Program-made: the position numbers and the translations under genes
Assembly (NCBI GenBank): GCA_003520025.1
Contig: DOVP01000071.1
Span: forward strand, 1,483 to 24,196
Source of the DNA: Phycisphaerales bacterium
GTDB lineage: Bacteria; Planctomycetota; Phycisphaerae; Phycisphaerales; SM1A02
DNA length: 22,714 bases
Direction of reading: 5' to 3'
Part shown: one piece after another, positions 1 to 6,355 of the stretch
Layout: every line of letters starts with the position of its first letter
Numbering within the stretch: the stretch's first letter is position 1
Notes under the pieces: model-generated
What the model was told of the DNA's origin: nothing
Databases searched by the model: none
The model's input: the letters and a program-made list of their open reading frames with translations, nothing else

Positions 1-311
1 GCGGCGCTGTCCTGTGGGCGGATGCCGTCGCCACTGTTGACGGCCATTGGTACCACTACGACTTCGGGTTCGACCCCTCCACGACGTGGATGATTCAGAT
101 GGTCGGAAATCCCGTCGCAGTCGCCACGGCGTCCGATCTGAACAATGTGCTTTCAGCCGTCGACGGAATGTTCATTACCGCCGACACAGTGGACGGTATG
201 GACGGCAACGTTTGGTTGGACAATCCCTTGATCTATTCAGTTCCGGCTCCGGGCGCCTTTGCCCTGTTCGGCCTCGCGTCCATCGTTGGTGCCCGGCGTC
301 GCCGAGGCTGA
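1..311 (+). CDS. PEP-CTERM (exosortase-sorted) protein, C-terminal fragment
   Basis: This is the 3' end of a gene that begins before the window; the reading frame is open from base 3 to the TGA at 309-311. The visible 102 residues end in a typical PEP-CTERM-type tripartite signal: VPAPG, a hydrophobic stretch (AFALFGLASIVGA) and a terminal RRRR cluster. In this family the tail directs an exported protein to the membrane, where an exosortase-type transpeptidase processes it; the proline motif here is VPAPG rather than the textbook VPEP. The upstream visible part is polar and rich in Asp, Val and aromatic residues and shows no recognisable domain. The protein is therefore probably an extracellular or cell-surface protein of unknown function. 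A strong hairpin follows 30 bases after the stop. The sorting tail is well supported; the rest of the function is not visible. Confidence 0.85.
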   Translation, partial: GAVLWADAVATVDGHWYHYDFGFDPSTTWMIQMVGNPVAVATASDLNNVLSAVDGMFITADTVDGMDGNVWLDNPLIYSVPAPGAFALFGLASIVGARRRRG

Positions 312-340
312 ATCGATCATCACTCACTTCTTGCTCAAAT

Positions 341-369
341 GGGTCAGGTACCGCTCCGGTACCTGGCCC
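341..369 (+). terminator. Rho-independent-type hairpin after the PEP-CTERM gene
   Basis: Arms 341-353 (GGGTCAGGTACCG) and 357-369 (CGGTACCTGGCCC) pair over 13 positions, with one G-T pair and a 3-base loop. The sequence continues TTTGTGGTT, a short and imperfect U-rich tail. It lies 30 bases after the stop of the PEP-CTERM gene, so termination of that transcript is the natural reading. Confidence 0.75.
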
Positions 370-448
370 TTTGTGGTTGATCGGGCGGCCTCCTGATTGC
401 AGCAGACGATCTCGCCAACGCCGGAATTAGAGATCGTAAATGGTGAGG

Positions 449-485
449 GCCCTTCCCGTTTCCTTGAAACGGAAAGGGGAAGGGC
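449..485 (-). terminator. Long hairpin, possible terminator of the small minus-strand gene
   Basis: Arms 449-463 and 471-485 pair over 15 positions with one mismatch and a 7-base loop. The hairpin sits 28 bases beyond the stop of the small minus-strand gene at 514-681, read on the minus strand. The tail on that strand is CCTCACCATTTACG, so there is no clean U run. It could act as a weak terminator or as an mRNA 3'-end stabiliser. No U-rich tail follows it on the plus strand. Confidence 0.4.
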
Positions 486-513
486 TCCAAGGAGTTCAGT
501 TGAAGAAGAACAG

Positions 514-681
514 TTAGCCAGCCGCGGGAGCGAGTGCTTCGATGGCCCATGCGGCTTTCCACATTGCCATCGACATGCACGTGAGAATCGCAATGAGCGC
601 GACGGCGAAGATGCATCGCATCGCAGGGCACCCTCTGGCTTTGCCTGTGCAGCAGTTTGAATCGTCAGATGAGTTTGTCAC
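514..681 (-). CDS. Small single-span membrane protein, unknown function
   Basis: A 55-residue protein with a GTG start; a second in-frame GTG lies directly upstream at 682-684. The start is chosen because AGAGGAG stands 6-7 bases before it, the clearest ribosome-binding site in this stretch. The N-terminal 20 residues are polar and contain CC and two further Cys positions (Cys18 and Cys23). They are followed by one hydrophobic segment from about residue 21 to 40 (RCIFAVALIAILTCMSMAM) and a short Ala-rich tail (EALAPAAG). Most codons end in G or C, as in neighbouring genes. A long hairpin lies 28 bases downstream. I do not recognise the family. The four cysteines before or at the membrane segment might bind a metal or form disulphides, but this is speculation. 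The call rests on the ribosome-binding site, codon bias and hydrophobicity. Confidence 0.5.
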   Translation of the reverse strand: MTNSSDDSNCCTGKARGCPAMRCIFAVALIAILTCMSMAMWKAAWAIEALAPAAG

Positions 682-1105
682 CACGGATCTCCTCTGGGTA
701 TGACGCGACGGAACGTTGTGTCGGCATGAGTAGGTCTCTCGCTGTAATAAGCGTGAGAAAAGTGCCTGTGCTGCCGCGCGGGGCTATCGGACGGTGATGT
801 TGATGCTGCCGGTATCGGTGCGGAGGGATGACGTCTTATCGCCGTTTCCGACCGTGACTGCGACGTTGTGCTTCTGAAAATTGCGGTTCGTGATGTGCGA
901 CGAGTCGCCGTCACTGGGGTGGCCGTGAAACTCACGCGCGGTGCCGCGGCGGTGGCATTTGTCGTCGCGGGCATCGTGGCGATGTTGATGGCGTACTCAT
1001 ATTGATGAACTTCTTCTTCGGTATCCGAGTGGGGGCGTATCAGTTCAGAGACTTCGCCAGAGCGGAGTCCAGACTCAACGAGTATCATGCTGCGAGGCTA
1101 CCTGC
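682..1105. other. Intergenic stretch without a secure gene
   Basis: This stretch of about 420 bases lies between the small minus-strand gene and the glutamate decarboxylase. It should hold promoters for both, but I could not identify a convincing -35/-10 pair; TATCAT at 1083-1088 is a possible -10 for the decarboxylase without a good -35. An imperfect hairpin (TCTCGCT/AGCGTGAGA with a two-base bulge) lies around 734-755. A possible gene remnant on the minus strand at 784-996 is listed separately. Confidence 0.5.
784..996 (-). pseudogene. Possible gene remnant, adhesin-like beta-strand tail without a start codon
   Basis: This minus-strand frame is open for 71 codons but contains no ATG, GTG or TTG near its 5' end, and it is closed upstream by a TGA. 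Its last 40 or so residues look like a real protein end: VTVGNGDKTSS is followed by LRTDTGSINITVR and a stop, with strongly G/C-biased third positions. The alternating pattern resembles the C-terminus of DUF4097-type adhesin or beta-helix proteins, but the match is too short to name. The upstream part (rich in His, Arg and Asp) looks less natural. It may be a decayed gene, a gene with a non-standard start, or chance. The opposite strand carries an equally open frame with a membrane-like segment, which weakens the call. Confidence 0.22.
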
Positions 1106-2551
1106 GTGCCAGAAAGGATGCTATGGCTCATGTACAAGCGGAATACTGATGGGATCAATGACATCATCGGACCGGCATTCGGCACGAGGTTCCTTGACAG
1201 TCCGGTTCCCAAATATCACATGCCTGACGATCAGATTCCGGCCGATGCCGCCTATCAGATCGTGCACGATGAGTTGATGCTTGACGGTAATGCCAGACTC
1301 AACGTGGCGACCTTCGTCACGACGTGGATGGAGCCGCAGGCCAAGCAACTGATGGCCGAGGCATTCGAGAAAAACATGATCGACAAGGACGAGTACCCGC
1401 AGACAGCGGAACTCGAGTGTCGATGCGTCAGCATGCTTGCTGATCTTTGGAATGCGCCGAGCGACAAGAAACCCATCGGCACGTCCACGATCGGCTCAAG
1501 CGAGGCATGCATGCTCGGCGGCATGGCCATGAAGTGGCGGTGGCGAGAGCGGATGCGAGCTGCGGGCAAGCCAACCGACAAACCCAACATCGTGATGGGT
1601 GTCAATGTGCAGGTTTGCTGGCACAAGTTCGCCAAGTACTGGGACATCGAGCAGCGGCTCGTGCCGATGGAGGGCGATCGGTTCCACCTCGGGGCCGAGG
1701 AAGCGCTCGCCCTGTGCGACGAAAACACGATCGGCATCGTGGTCATCATGGGTTCGACCTTCGATGGTTCGTATGAGCCGGCAAAAGAGATCAACGACGG
1801 CCTTATCAAACTCAACGCCGAGAAAGACTGGGATATTCCAATCCACATCGATGGCGCGAGCGGCGCGATGGTGGCGCCTTTTCTCCAGCCTGATCTCGAA
1901 TGGGATTTTCGTTTGGAGCGGGTCAAGTCCATCAACACCTCAGGCCACAAATACGGCCTTGTCTACCCGGGTGTTGGTTGGGTAGTCTGGCGGGACGAAG
2001 TGGATTTGCCGGAGGATCTCGTCTTCAAGGTGAATTACCTCGGTGGACAGATGCCGACCTTTGCGATCAATTTCTCGCGTCCTGGAAATCAGGTCATCGC
2101 GCAGTATTACAACTTCATCCGGCTCGGACGCGAGGGGTATCGCCGGATTCAGCAGAAGTCGCAGGACGTGGCGATGCACTTGTCGAGTTCTATCGAGAAG
2201 ATGGGACCGTTTGCTCTTCTCACGAGGGGCGATGACATCCCGGTCTTTGCATTCCGATTGAAGGATGAATGCAAAGGTTGCTGGGATGTTTTTCAACTTT
2301 CTGAGCGAATGTTACACCGCGGTTGGCAGGTTCCCGCCTACACCTTCCCGAAGAATCGCGAGGATCTCGCGGCCCTTCGAATCGTGGTCAAGGAAGGCCT
2401 CAGTTGGGATCTTGCAGATGAACTGCTGAACTGTCTGAAACAGTCGATCGAGTCCCTCGAAGCCGACATGGCGGGGAAGGAGGTTCGGTCGGTTGAACCG
2501 GTCGACATCAAGACCGACGAGCATGAACGAAAGAAGTTCACCAAATGCTGA
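1106..2551 (+). CDS. gadB: Glutamate decarboxylase (PLP-dependent)
   Basis: This enzyme converts L-glutamate and a proton to GABA and CO2 in the cytoplasm. The 481-residue product aligns over its length with the GadA/GadB family: PKYHMPDDQIPADAAYQIV and DELMLDGNARLN near the N-terminus, NMIDKDEYPQTAE, and the PLP site SGHKYGLVYPGVGW with the Schiff-base Lys282 (numbered from this start). HIDGASGAM, with the cofactor-contacting Asp, precedes it. Start choice is uncertain. GTG 1106 has GAGG eight bases upstream; ATG 1118 and ATG 1133 are alternatives that would shorten only the poorly conserved N-terminus. Seven bases of its 3' end overlap the antiporter gene, implying translational coupling. 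With that partner it forms the classic proton-consuming acid-resistance pair; a GABA-shunt role is also possible. Identity is near certain, the physiological role inferred. Confidence 0.95.
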   Translation: MPERMLWLMYKRNTDGINDIIGPAFGTRFLDSPVPKYHMPDDQIPADAAYQIVHDELMLDGNARLNVATFVTTWMEPQAKQLMAEAFEKNMIDKDEYPQTAELECRCVSMLADLWNAPSDKKPIGTSTIGSSEACMLGGMAMKWRWRERMRAAGKPTDKPNIVMGVNVQVCWHKFAKYWDIEQRLVPMEGDRFHLGAEEALALCDENTIGIVVIMGSTFDGSYEPAKEINDGLIKLNAEKDWDIPIHIDGASGAMVAPFLQPDLEWDFRLERVKSINTSGHKYGLVYPGVGWVVWRDEVDLPEDLVFKVNYLGGQMPTFAINFSRPGNQVIAQYYNFIRLGREGYRRIQQKSQDVAMHLSSSIEKMGPFALLTRGDDIPVFAFRLKDECKGCWDVFQLSERMLHRGWQVPAYTFPKNREDLAALRIVVKEGLSWDLADELLNCLKQSIESLEADMAGKEVRSVEPVDIKTDEHERKKFTKC

Positions 2552-4149
2552 GTGGTGCCGATAAAGTGATCTCGAAGGCGGCTGCATCAAATGGGATTCA
2601 GCCCCACGGTTCCAAAGGGCATCCCAAACACGCGATCGGATTGTTCGCTTTTCTTGCCATCACCTCGTCGATGGTGATGACCATCTACAACTATCCGGTC
2701 TTCGGGACGACCGGCTTTGCATTGGTGTTCTTCCTGCTGGCAGCGGGACTGCTCTGGTTCGTTCCAGCTGCCCTTGTGTCCGCCGAAATGGCGACCGGTG
2801 AATCCGGGTGGTCGGATGCGGGAGTCTTCAGTTGGGGGACAGCCGCGTTTGGCAAGCGGTGGGGCTTCGTGATGATCTACCTGCAGTTCATGCAGATCAC
2901 GATCGGTATGATTGCGATGCTCTACTTCGTGACCGCCGCGTTTGCGACGTTGTTCAGCCCGGCATTCAATGAGAACGCGCTGCTGAAATTCGCCACGGTG
3001 TTCTGCGTGTTTTGGCTCGTCACCATCGCCAACTTCTGGGGCACTAGGGTCGTAGCGAAAATCGCGACATGGGGTTTTACGATCGGCATTCTGCTGCCAG
3101 CCACCTTGGTTGTTGCGCTTGGCATCATTTTTGTGATGGGCGACAACACGATCAACATTGTCATGGATTCCAAGACCTTCTTCCCCTCATTTGCCGAGAC
3201 CGCGACGCTGGTGGTGTTTGTCTCGTTCATTCTGTCCTTCATGGGCATCGAAGGATCCGCGACGCACGTCAACGATCTTCGGAACCCCGGCCGCAACTAT
3301 CCGCTGGCCGTCTTTGTTCTCGTCGCGGGCGCCATCCTGCTGAATTGTCTGGGCGGCCTCACGGTGGCAGTGGCGATTCCGGCCAAGGAGATCAACCTCA
3401 GCGCCGGGTTGTACGAGACGATCGGCAGGCTGCTTGAACTCTACTCGCTGCATTGGCTGGTCTATCCCGCAGCGGTCTGCATCGCGTTCGGTGCGATTGC
3501 GGAGATCAGCAGTTGGGTGTCGAGTCCGAGCCGTGGCTTGCGATTTTCCGCTTCACAGGGCTTGTTGCCGCCGTCATTTGCACGTCGTAACAAGCACGGC
3601 GTCTCTATTCGCATCCTCCTGATTCAGGGCATCATCGTGACGGCTTGGATGCTGCTGCTGACATTCGGTACGTCCAGCGGTCAGACCACCCAGAAGGACA
3701 GTGGCGCGGGCAACGTTGCCTTCTTCACAACCGAGGCGCTCACCGTATTGACGTACCTGTCGATGTATGTGCTGCTCTTCCTGTCGTATCTGAAACTCAA
3801 GGTGAAGCATCCCAGCAATCCGCGGAAGTTCAGCATGCCTGCCTGGCTCGGATGGATTATCTCGCTTGTTGGTCTGGCGGCGACCCTGTTTGCCTACGTC
3901 ATCGGCTGGTTCCGGCCCTCTCAGATTCCCGAGTCATCGTATTCGGCCTATCTCATGATTCTCGCCTGCGGCTTCATCGTGATCTTTGTGATCCCACACA
4001 TCATCTACCACTTCGCCAAAGATGAATGGGGCCAAAAGGCCCGCGATCTGATGGTTAACGACGACTTCTCCAAGTCCCTCGCCGAGCACGGCGTCAGCGA
4101 TGAGGAAGTGAATCAGGCCAACCTCGCCGCGGCGCATGGGGGGGTTTGA
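2545..4149 (+). CDS. gadC: Glutamate/GABA antiporter, APC superfamily, GadC-like
   Basis: A 534-residue integral membrane protein of the amino acid-polyamine-organocation superfamily with about twelve hydrophobic segments. It begins with a polar 28-residue leader (to HPKHAIGLFAF). The GIEGSATHVNDLRNPGRNYP segment around residues 230-252 corresponds to the well-conserved GadC-family loop. GadC exchanges external glutamate for internal GABA and so feeds the decarboxylase while exporting its product. A charged cytoplasmic tail of about 45 residues follows the last helix (after FAKDEWGQ), comparable in position to the pH-responsive C-plug of E. coli GadC, though I cannot judge whether it plugs. 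The ATG lies inside the last codons of the decarboxylase gene, a 7-base overlap, so the two are co-translated. The 3' end overlaps a convergent MFS gene by 37 bases and contains a G7 run at 4138-4144. Confidence 0.9.
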   Translation: MLSGADKVISKAAASNGIQPHGSKGHPKHAIGLFAFLAITSSMVMTIYNYPVFGTTGFALVFFLLAAGLLWFVPAALVSAEMATGESGWSDAGVFSWGTAAFGKRWGFVMIYLQFMQITIGMIAMLYFVTAAFATLFSPAFNENALLKFATVFCVFWLVTIANFWGTRVVAKIATWGFTIGILLPATLVVALGIIFVMGDNTINIVMDSKTFFPSFAETATLVVFVSFILSFMGIEGSATHVNDLRNPGRNYPLAVFVLVAGAILLNCLGGLTVAVAIPAKEINLSAGLYETIGRLLELYSLHWLVYPAAVCIAFGAIAEISSWVSSPSRGLRFSASQGLLPPSFARRNKHGVSIRILLIQGIIVTAWMLLLTFGTSSGQTTQKDSGAGNVAFFTTEALTVLTYLSMYVLLFLSYLKLKVKHPSNPRKFSMPAWLGWIISLVGLAATLFAYVIGWFRPSQIPESSYSAYLMILACGFIVIFVIPHIIYHFAKDEWGQKARDLMVNDDFSKSLAEHGVSDEEVNQANLAAAHGGV

Positions 4150-5450
4150 GCAAGGGGGTCAGGTGACGATCCCTGACGCTGGCACCGCGTCTCCCGAACC
4201 AGCAGCGATGCCACGAGCGATAGCACGAGGCACGCGGTTAACGGGATGAATGCGATGTTCAATTCCGCCATGGTGTAGTTGCTCGTGCTCGTGACATGTG
4301 GCCGCTGCCAAACCAGAAGCGCCCCGATGATGGGACCAAATCCGGCGCCGCCACCGATGAGCCATGTGTTGATAAATCCAAGTCCGATGCCTTCACCCCC
4401 GATGGGGCTGTTGTCATCGCCGATGGCATAGGCGACGACATTGCCGCAACCGAAGAAGCCCATGCCGAGCAGGCACGCGCGGCCGAGCCACACCGAGTCA
4501 CCGATCACAAAAGCAAGCAGCAGGAACGATGTCAAGGCACCGCCGCTGCCGATGATCATCGGCAGTTTGCGACGCTTGATCTTGCCGGAGAACCAACCGA
4601 AAAAGAAACTTCCTGGGATGGCGCCCACGAAAACCAGAGAAGCCATGCTCGCAGCAGCCGTAGGCGAGAGGCCAAAGATTCGCTCCAAATACAACGATCC
4701 CCACACTGCGCCAAATGTCATGAAGACGGTTGCAATGGTGGCTGCGTACACCCCGCTGATCCACATCTGCATTGAGCACACGGTGGTCTTGAGATGTCTC
4801 CACGCATCTCTGGCACTAAGGGGGGGGGGTGCTTCCGGAGGGCGGCGTGTACCTGCGGGGTGATCGCGTACTACGAAGATGATCCCAAGCATGACGATCG
4901 CGCCGATCGCGGCAAGTGCCCCGATTGTCCATCGCCACCCAAACTCAGTTGGCTGAGCCGCCAAAGAAAGCACATTGTCGGCACCAATGGCACCGATCAT
5001 GCCTGCCATGTTCGTCAAACCGATCAGAATCGAGAATCGCTCCGGCGCAAACCAATGCCGAATGAGCATCAACACCGAGACGAACGAGAAACTCGCCCCA
5101 ATGCCGATCATCATGCGGGCGAGTGTGGCGGTGAGCACCGAATCTGCCTGTGTAAACAAGAAGCCGCCAGCCACCGCCACACAGGCCGCGATTGCGAGTG
5201 GTCGTTTTGGTCCAAAACGATCGCCAAGCAGTCCTACCGGAATCTGCATTGCAGCGTAGATATAGAAATAACTCGCCGCAAAGAACCCGAACTGCATCGC
5301 ATTGGCGTCAAATGCGTGCTGCAATTCCGATTTCATCGCGCCCGGAACCACCTGATTTGTGTAGTCAAACAGGAAGTACAGGGTCCCAATGATCCAAACG
5401 ATCCATGGAAAAAGCAGATGGCGGCGGGTTGAATTCGCTGTCGTGGTCAT
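4113..5450 (-). CDS. Major facilitator superfamily transporter, substrate unknown
   Basis: A 445-residue protein with about twelve transmembrane segments in two halves. The cytoplasmic loop after the second helix has the MFS signature GLLGDRFGPKRPL (around residues 73-85), and a polar central loop (about 196-220, RRPPEAPPPLSARDAW) separates the halves. A shorter loop with KIKRRKLPMI lies between helices 8 and 9, the symmetric position. The general pattern resembles anion/organic-acid MFS carriers, but the substrate cannot be read from the sequence. No clear ribosome-binding site precedes the ATG. The gene converges on the antiporter gene and overlaps its end, so the C-terminal QTPPCAAARLA is encoded opposite the antiporter's last codons. 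The central loop contains a run of ten C residues on the coding strand (plus-strand G10 at 4820-4829). Slippage there would truncate the protein after the first six helices. Confidence 0.85.
   Translation of the reverse strand: MTTTANSTRRHLLFPWIVWIIGTLYFLFDYTNQVVPGAMKSELQHAFDANAMQFGFFAASYFYIYAAMQIPVGLLGDRFGPKRPLAIAACVAVAGGFLFTQADSVLTATLARMMIGIGASFSFVSVLMLIRHWFAPERFSILIGLTNMAGMIGAIGADNVLSLAAQPTEFGWRWTIGALAAIGAIVMLGIIFVVRDHPAGTRRPPEAPPPLSARDAWRHLKTTVCSMQMWISGVYAATIATVFMTFGAVWGSLYLERIFGLSPTAAASMASLVFVGAIPGSFFFGWFSGKIKRRKLPMIIGSGGALTSFLLLAFVIGDSVWLGRACLLGMGFFGCGNVVAYAIGDDNSPIGGEGIGLGFINTWLIGGGAGFGPIIGALLVWQRPHVTSTSNYTMAELNIAFIPLTACLVLSLVASLLVRETRCQRQGSSPDPLAQTPPCAAARLA
4820..4829. repeat. G10 homopolymer inside the MFS gene
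   Basis: Ten consecutive G on the plus strand, read as C10 in the MFS gene and encoding PPP in the loop between its two halves. Tracts of this length can slip during replication and are also prone to sequencing error. The reading frame is intact at this length. Confidence 0.9.
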
Positions 5451-5583
5451 GGCTGCGAATGATATGGCGATCCTGCCACATTCGAAGCGAGGGCATGGAG
5501 TTGTGCATCTGCGGTCATTGGATATTGCGAGTTCACTCGGAGTCCATCGTTCCTGTGCCGCTGCTCGTCATATCCTGCCCACC

Positions 5584-6315
5584 GTGGATTCAGTATGTAC
5601 TGCCAATGCCGTCCTCCGGGAACTCGGTGACAATCGCCCCCCAATCGTGATTCTTACAGGCGCCGGAATCAGCGCCGAGAGTGGCCTCATGACATTTCGC
5701 GGAAATGGCGGGCTGTGGGAGGGACACCGCGTTGAGGATGTCGCGACACCCGAAGCGTTCATGCGCAACCCTGAACTCGTGCATCGTTTCTACAACGAGC
5801 GCCGTTCGCGGTTGCAGGCTGCTGATGTCGAACCAAACGCAGCGCATATGGCTTTGGCGATGCTCGAATCTCGGTGGCCCACCTCCGTCACAGTTATTAC
5901 GCAGAACGTCGACAATCTGCACGAGCGAGGCGGCAGTGCCAACGTGATCCACATGCATGGCGAACTCATGAAGATTCGCCACGCCGACACCGGTGAAGTT
6001 CGCCACTGGCAGGTCGACTGCGACGCTACTACCCTTGACGGCCGATGGCGTCCTCATATCGTCTGGTTCGGCGAAGCGATTCTGGAACCAGAGATCATCA
6101 CCGAAACCCTCCGAGCGGCCGGACTCTTTCTCTGTATCGGTACCGCTGGGCAGGTCTACCCCGCTGCAGGATTCGTCCACGAAACCGTCGGGGCAAGCGT
6201 CGAATTCAATATCGAGCCAACAGCGATTACGGCGGCATTCGGCCATTCCCTGCATGGTCCCGCCGCCGCCACGCTTCCGGGGTTTGTGGAGGCGTTGATG
6301 ATGGCGGCGGGGTGA
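5584..6315 (+). CDS. cobB: NAD-dependent protein deacylase, CobB-like sirtuin lacking zinc cysteines
   Basis: Sirtuins remove acyl groups from lysines using NAD+. From GTG 5584 the product has 243 residues, the usual CobB size. Motifs in order: NAD site GAGISAESG (26-34), TFRGNGGLWEGHRVEDVATP, Tyr70 and Arg73 in FYNER (the Y-x-x-R pair of desuccinylase/demalonylase-type class III sirtuins), TQNVDNLHE (106-114), catalytic His125 in HMHGE, RPHIVWFGE, GTAGQVYPAAGF and NIEP. The zinc module is unusual: the stretch 131-155 between HMHGELMK and RPHIVWFGE has one Cys (146) instead of four and appears shortened. The start is uncertain. In-frame ATGs exist at 5449 and 5464, but the upstream 40 codons lack coding bias and would consume the divergent promoter region shared with the MFS gene. 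No clear ribosome-binding site precedes any candidate. Confidence 0.85.
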   Translation: MDSVCTANAVLRELGDNRPPIVILTGAGISAESGLMTFRGNGGLWEGHRVEDVATPEAFMRNPELVHRFYNERRSRLQAADVEPNAAHMALAMLESRWPTSVTVITQNVDNLHERGGSANVIHMHGELMKIRHADTGEVRHWQVDCDATTLDGRWRPHIVWFGEAILEPEIITETLRAAGLFLCIGTAGQVYPAAGFVHETVGASVEFNIEPTAITAAFGHSLHGPAAATLPGFVEALMMAAG

Positions 6316-6355
6316 GTCCCGGTACCATCTGGCCCGTTCAACAACCACTTGACCC

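Noticed and set aside
1255..1950. Long minus-strand open frame of 231 codons inside the decarboxylase gene
   Set aside because: It lies wholly opposite a highly conserved enzyme gene and has a composition typical of an antisense shadow, with no recognisable motif.
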